Part shown: positions 14,652 through 15,534 of the stretch, piece after piece
How the letters are laid out: each line of letters starts with the position of its first letter
Numbering within the stretch: the stretch's first letter is position 1
Assembly (NCBI GenBank): GCA_002729275.1
Contig: PBTP01000106.1
Coordinates: 1 to 15,534 of the forward strand
DNA: 15,534 nt
Origin: Roseibacillus sp.
Lineage (GTDB): Bacteria; Verrucomicrobiota; Verrucomicrobiia; Verrucomicrobiales; Akkermansiaceae
Direction of reading: 5' to 3'
Position numbers and translations under genes: made by a program
Notes under the pieces: generated by a model
What the model saw: the letters and a program-made list of their open reading frames with translations, nothing else
Database searches by the model: none
What the model was told of the DNA's origin: nothing

Positions 14652-15534
14652 ATGGGCCTGATCAGTTGCCATCAAATGCGCGAGCTGGAAGAAAATGCAT
14701 TCCGGCAGGGCATATCCGCGGAGGACCTGATGAATAAGGCCGGGATGCGCCTCGGAGAGACCCTGGTGGACCTATACCCCAATCCCGGGACGGTCGTTGC
14801 TTATATTGGGAAAGGCAACAACGGGGGTGATGCTCTCGTGGCTCTGAGGGTGCTTCGGGCCGCTGGATGGAAAATCGCGGTGCGGAGTGCCTTCAGACTT
14901 CTTGAATTCGGGGTTCTTCCCCGTCAAAAGCTTCGGGAACTCGGCGAGATAGAAGTCCAGCTTGATCCCTGGAAATTAAAGATCGGCCAGAGCCCTCTGC
15001 TCCTTCTCGATGGCTTGTTGGGGATCGGGGCAAATGGTCCCTTGCGGGAACCGATTGGCGCTCTTGCTGCGGAGATGAATACTCTCCGGGACCGCGAGGG
15101 GGCAGAGGTTGTTTCGATCGATGTTCCCTCCGGAGTGAATGCGAATGATGGCGGGGTTGTCCAAGGAGCTGTCCTGGCAGATCTAACTGCAACTATTGGC
15201 GTTCCCAAAAAGGGGCTGGTGGCAGACTCTGCCCTGCCGAACGTTGGGCGGATAGAGGTGATTACCTTGGAGGAACTTCCTGATTTGAGCCCTGGAGACG
15301 ATTTGACTACCGGTCCAAAGCTGCGAAGCCTGTTTCCTCCACGGACCTTTGGGACCCACAAGGGAGAGGCCGGACGAGTCGGGGTCGTAGCAGGATCGCG
15401 CGGCATGTTGGGGGCGGGTAGCCTAGCGGCCCTGGGCGCGCTGAGGGGCGGTGCAGGTCTTGTGACTCTTTACGTTTTGGAGAAGGATTATCCGCTGATG
15501 ATTTCCACGGCTATTCCCCCGGAAGTCATGGTAA
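14652..15534 (+). CDS. nnr: Bifunctional NAD(P)H-hydrate epimerase / dehydratase, 3' end beyond the window
   Basis: The enzyme repairs the hydrated forms of NADH and NADPH: the N-terminal YjeF domain epimerises (R)- to (S)-NAD(P)HX, and the C-terminal domain dehydrates (S)-NAD(P)HX with ADP or ATP. 294 residues are present and the frame is still open at the right edge. The N-terminal domain shows GLISCHQMRELEENAF at the start, GKGNNGGDALVALR (53-66) and IDVPSGVNANDG (155-166). The C-terminal domain begins near residue 219 and shows FGTHKGEAGRVGVVAGSRGM (233-252) and ALGALRGGAGLVTL. The last residues read STAIPPEVMV, as expected just after the domain's start. ATG 14652 was chosen because it gives the family N-terminus. 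It is 62 bases after the amidase stop. Confidence 0.95.
   Translation, partial: MGLISCHQMRELEENAFRQGISAEDLMNKAGMRLGETLVDLYPNPGTVVAYIGKGNNGGDALVALRVLRAAGWKIAVRSAFRLLEFGVLPRQKLRELGEIEVQLDPWKLKIGQSPLLLLDGLLGIGANGPLREPIGALAAEMNTLRDREGAEVVSIDVPSGVNANDGGVVQGAVLADLTATIGVPKKGLVADSALPNVGRIEVITLEELPDLSPGDDLTTGPKLRSLFPPRTFGTHKGEAGRVGVVAGSRGMLGAGSLAALGALRGGAGLVTLYVLEKDYPLMISTAIPPEVMV

Overview
The window looks like an ordinary chromosomal stretch from a GC-rich Gram-negative bacterium, most likely in the Verrucomicrobiota. This is an inference. It rests on the mix of secreted and lipoprotein hypotheticals, a vanadium-haloperoxidase-like exoprotein ending in a 'W..G..Y.V..T.DL' tail domain of the kind frequent in Verrucomicrobiota and Planctomycetota, a pseudokinase-transmembrane-FGE fusion, and start codons that mostly lack a Shine-Dalgarno sequence. 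No IS element, phage gene, CRISPR array, rRNA or tRNA gene was seen. Nothing marks the window as a mobile island.

Layout from left to right: a minus-strand gene enters from the left edge (only its first five codons are present). Two small membrane ORFs on the plus strand follow; they lie in one reading frame and are separated by a single stop. alaS (alanyl-tRNA synthetase) is on the minus strand. Then come a secreted vanadium-dependent haloperoxidase/PAP2-like protein and, directly behind it, a SixA-type phosphohistidine phosphatase. A small lipoprotein gene lies tail-to-tail with sixA and diverges from a two-gene unit: an unknown 154-residue protein and a 340-residue protein that I read as a diverged APH/choline-kinase-type phosphotransferase. 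A large lipoprotein gene is convergent with that unit. The right third is all plus strand: lpdA-type dihydrolipoamide dehydrogenase, the pseudokinase-TM-FGE protein, a secreted protein of unknown function, a secreted N-acetylmuramoyl-L-alanine amidase, and the start of nnr (bifunctional NAD(P)H-hydrate repair enzyme), which runs off the right edge.

Functional links are loose. alaS, lpd and nnr are housekeeping genes of translation, 2-oxoacid oxidation and metabolite repair. The haloperoxidase, the two lipoproteins, the secreted unknown and the amidase are envelope or periplasmic. The least explained parts are the two kinase-fold proteins (one probably active, one clearly catalytically dead), the 16-bp perfect palindrome in the divergent promoter region before the kinase-like unit, and the in-frame stop between the two small membrane ORFs. 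I did not find a convincing multi-gene novel system. The best candidate for an undescribed function is the two-gene unit at 6757-8293.
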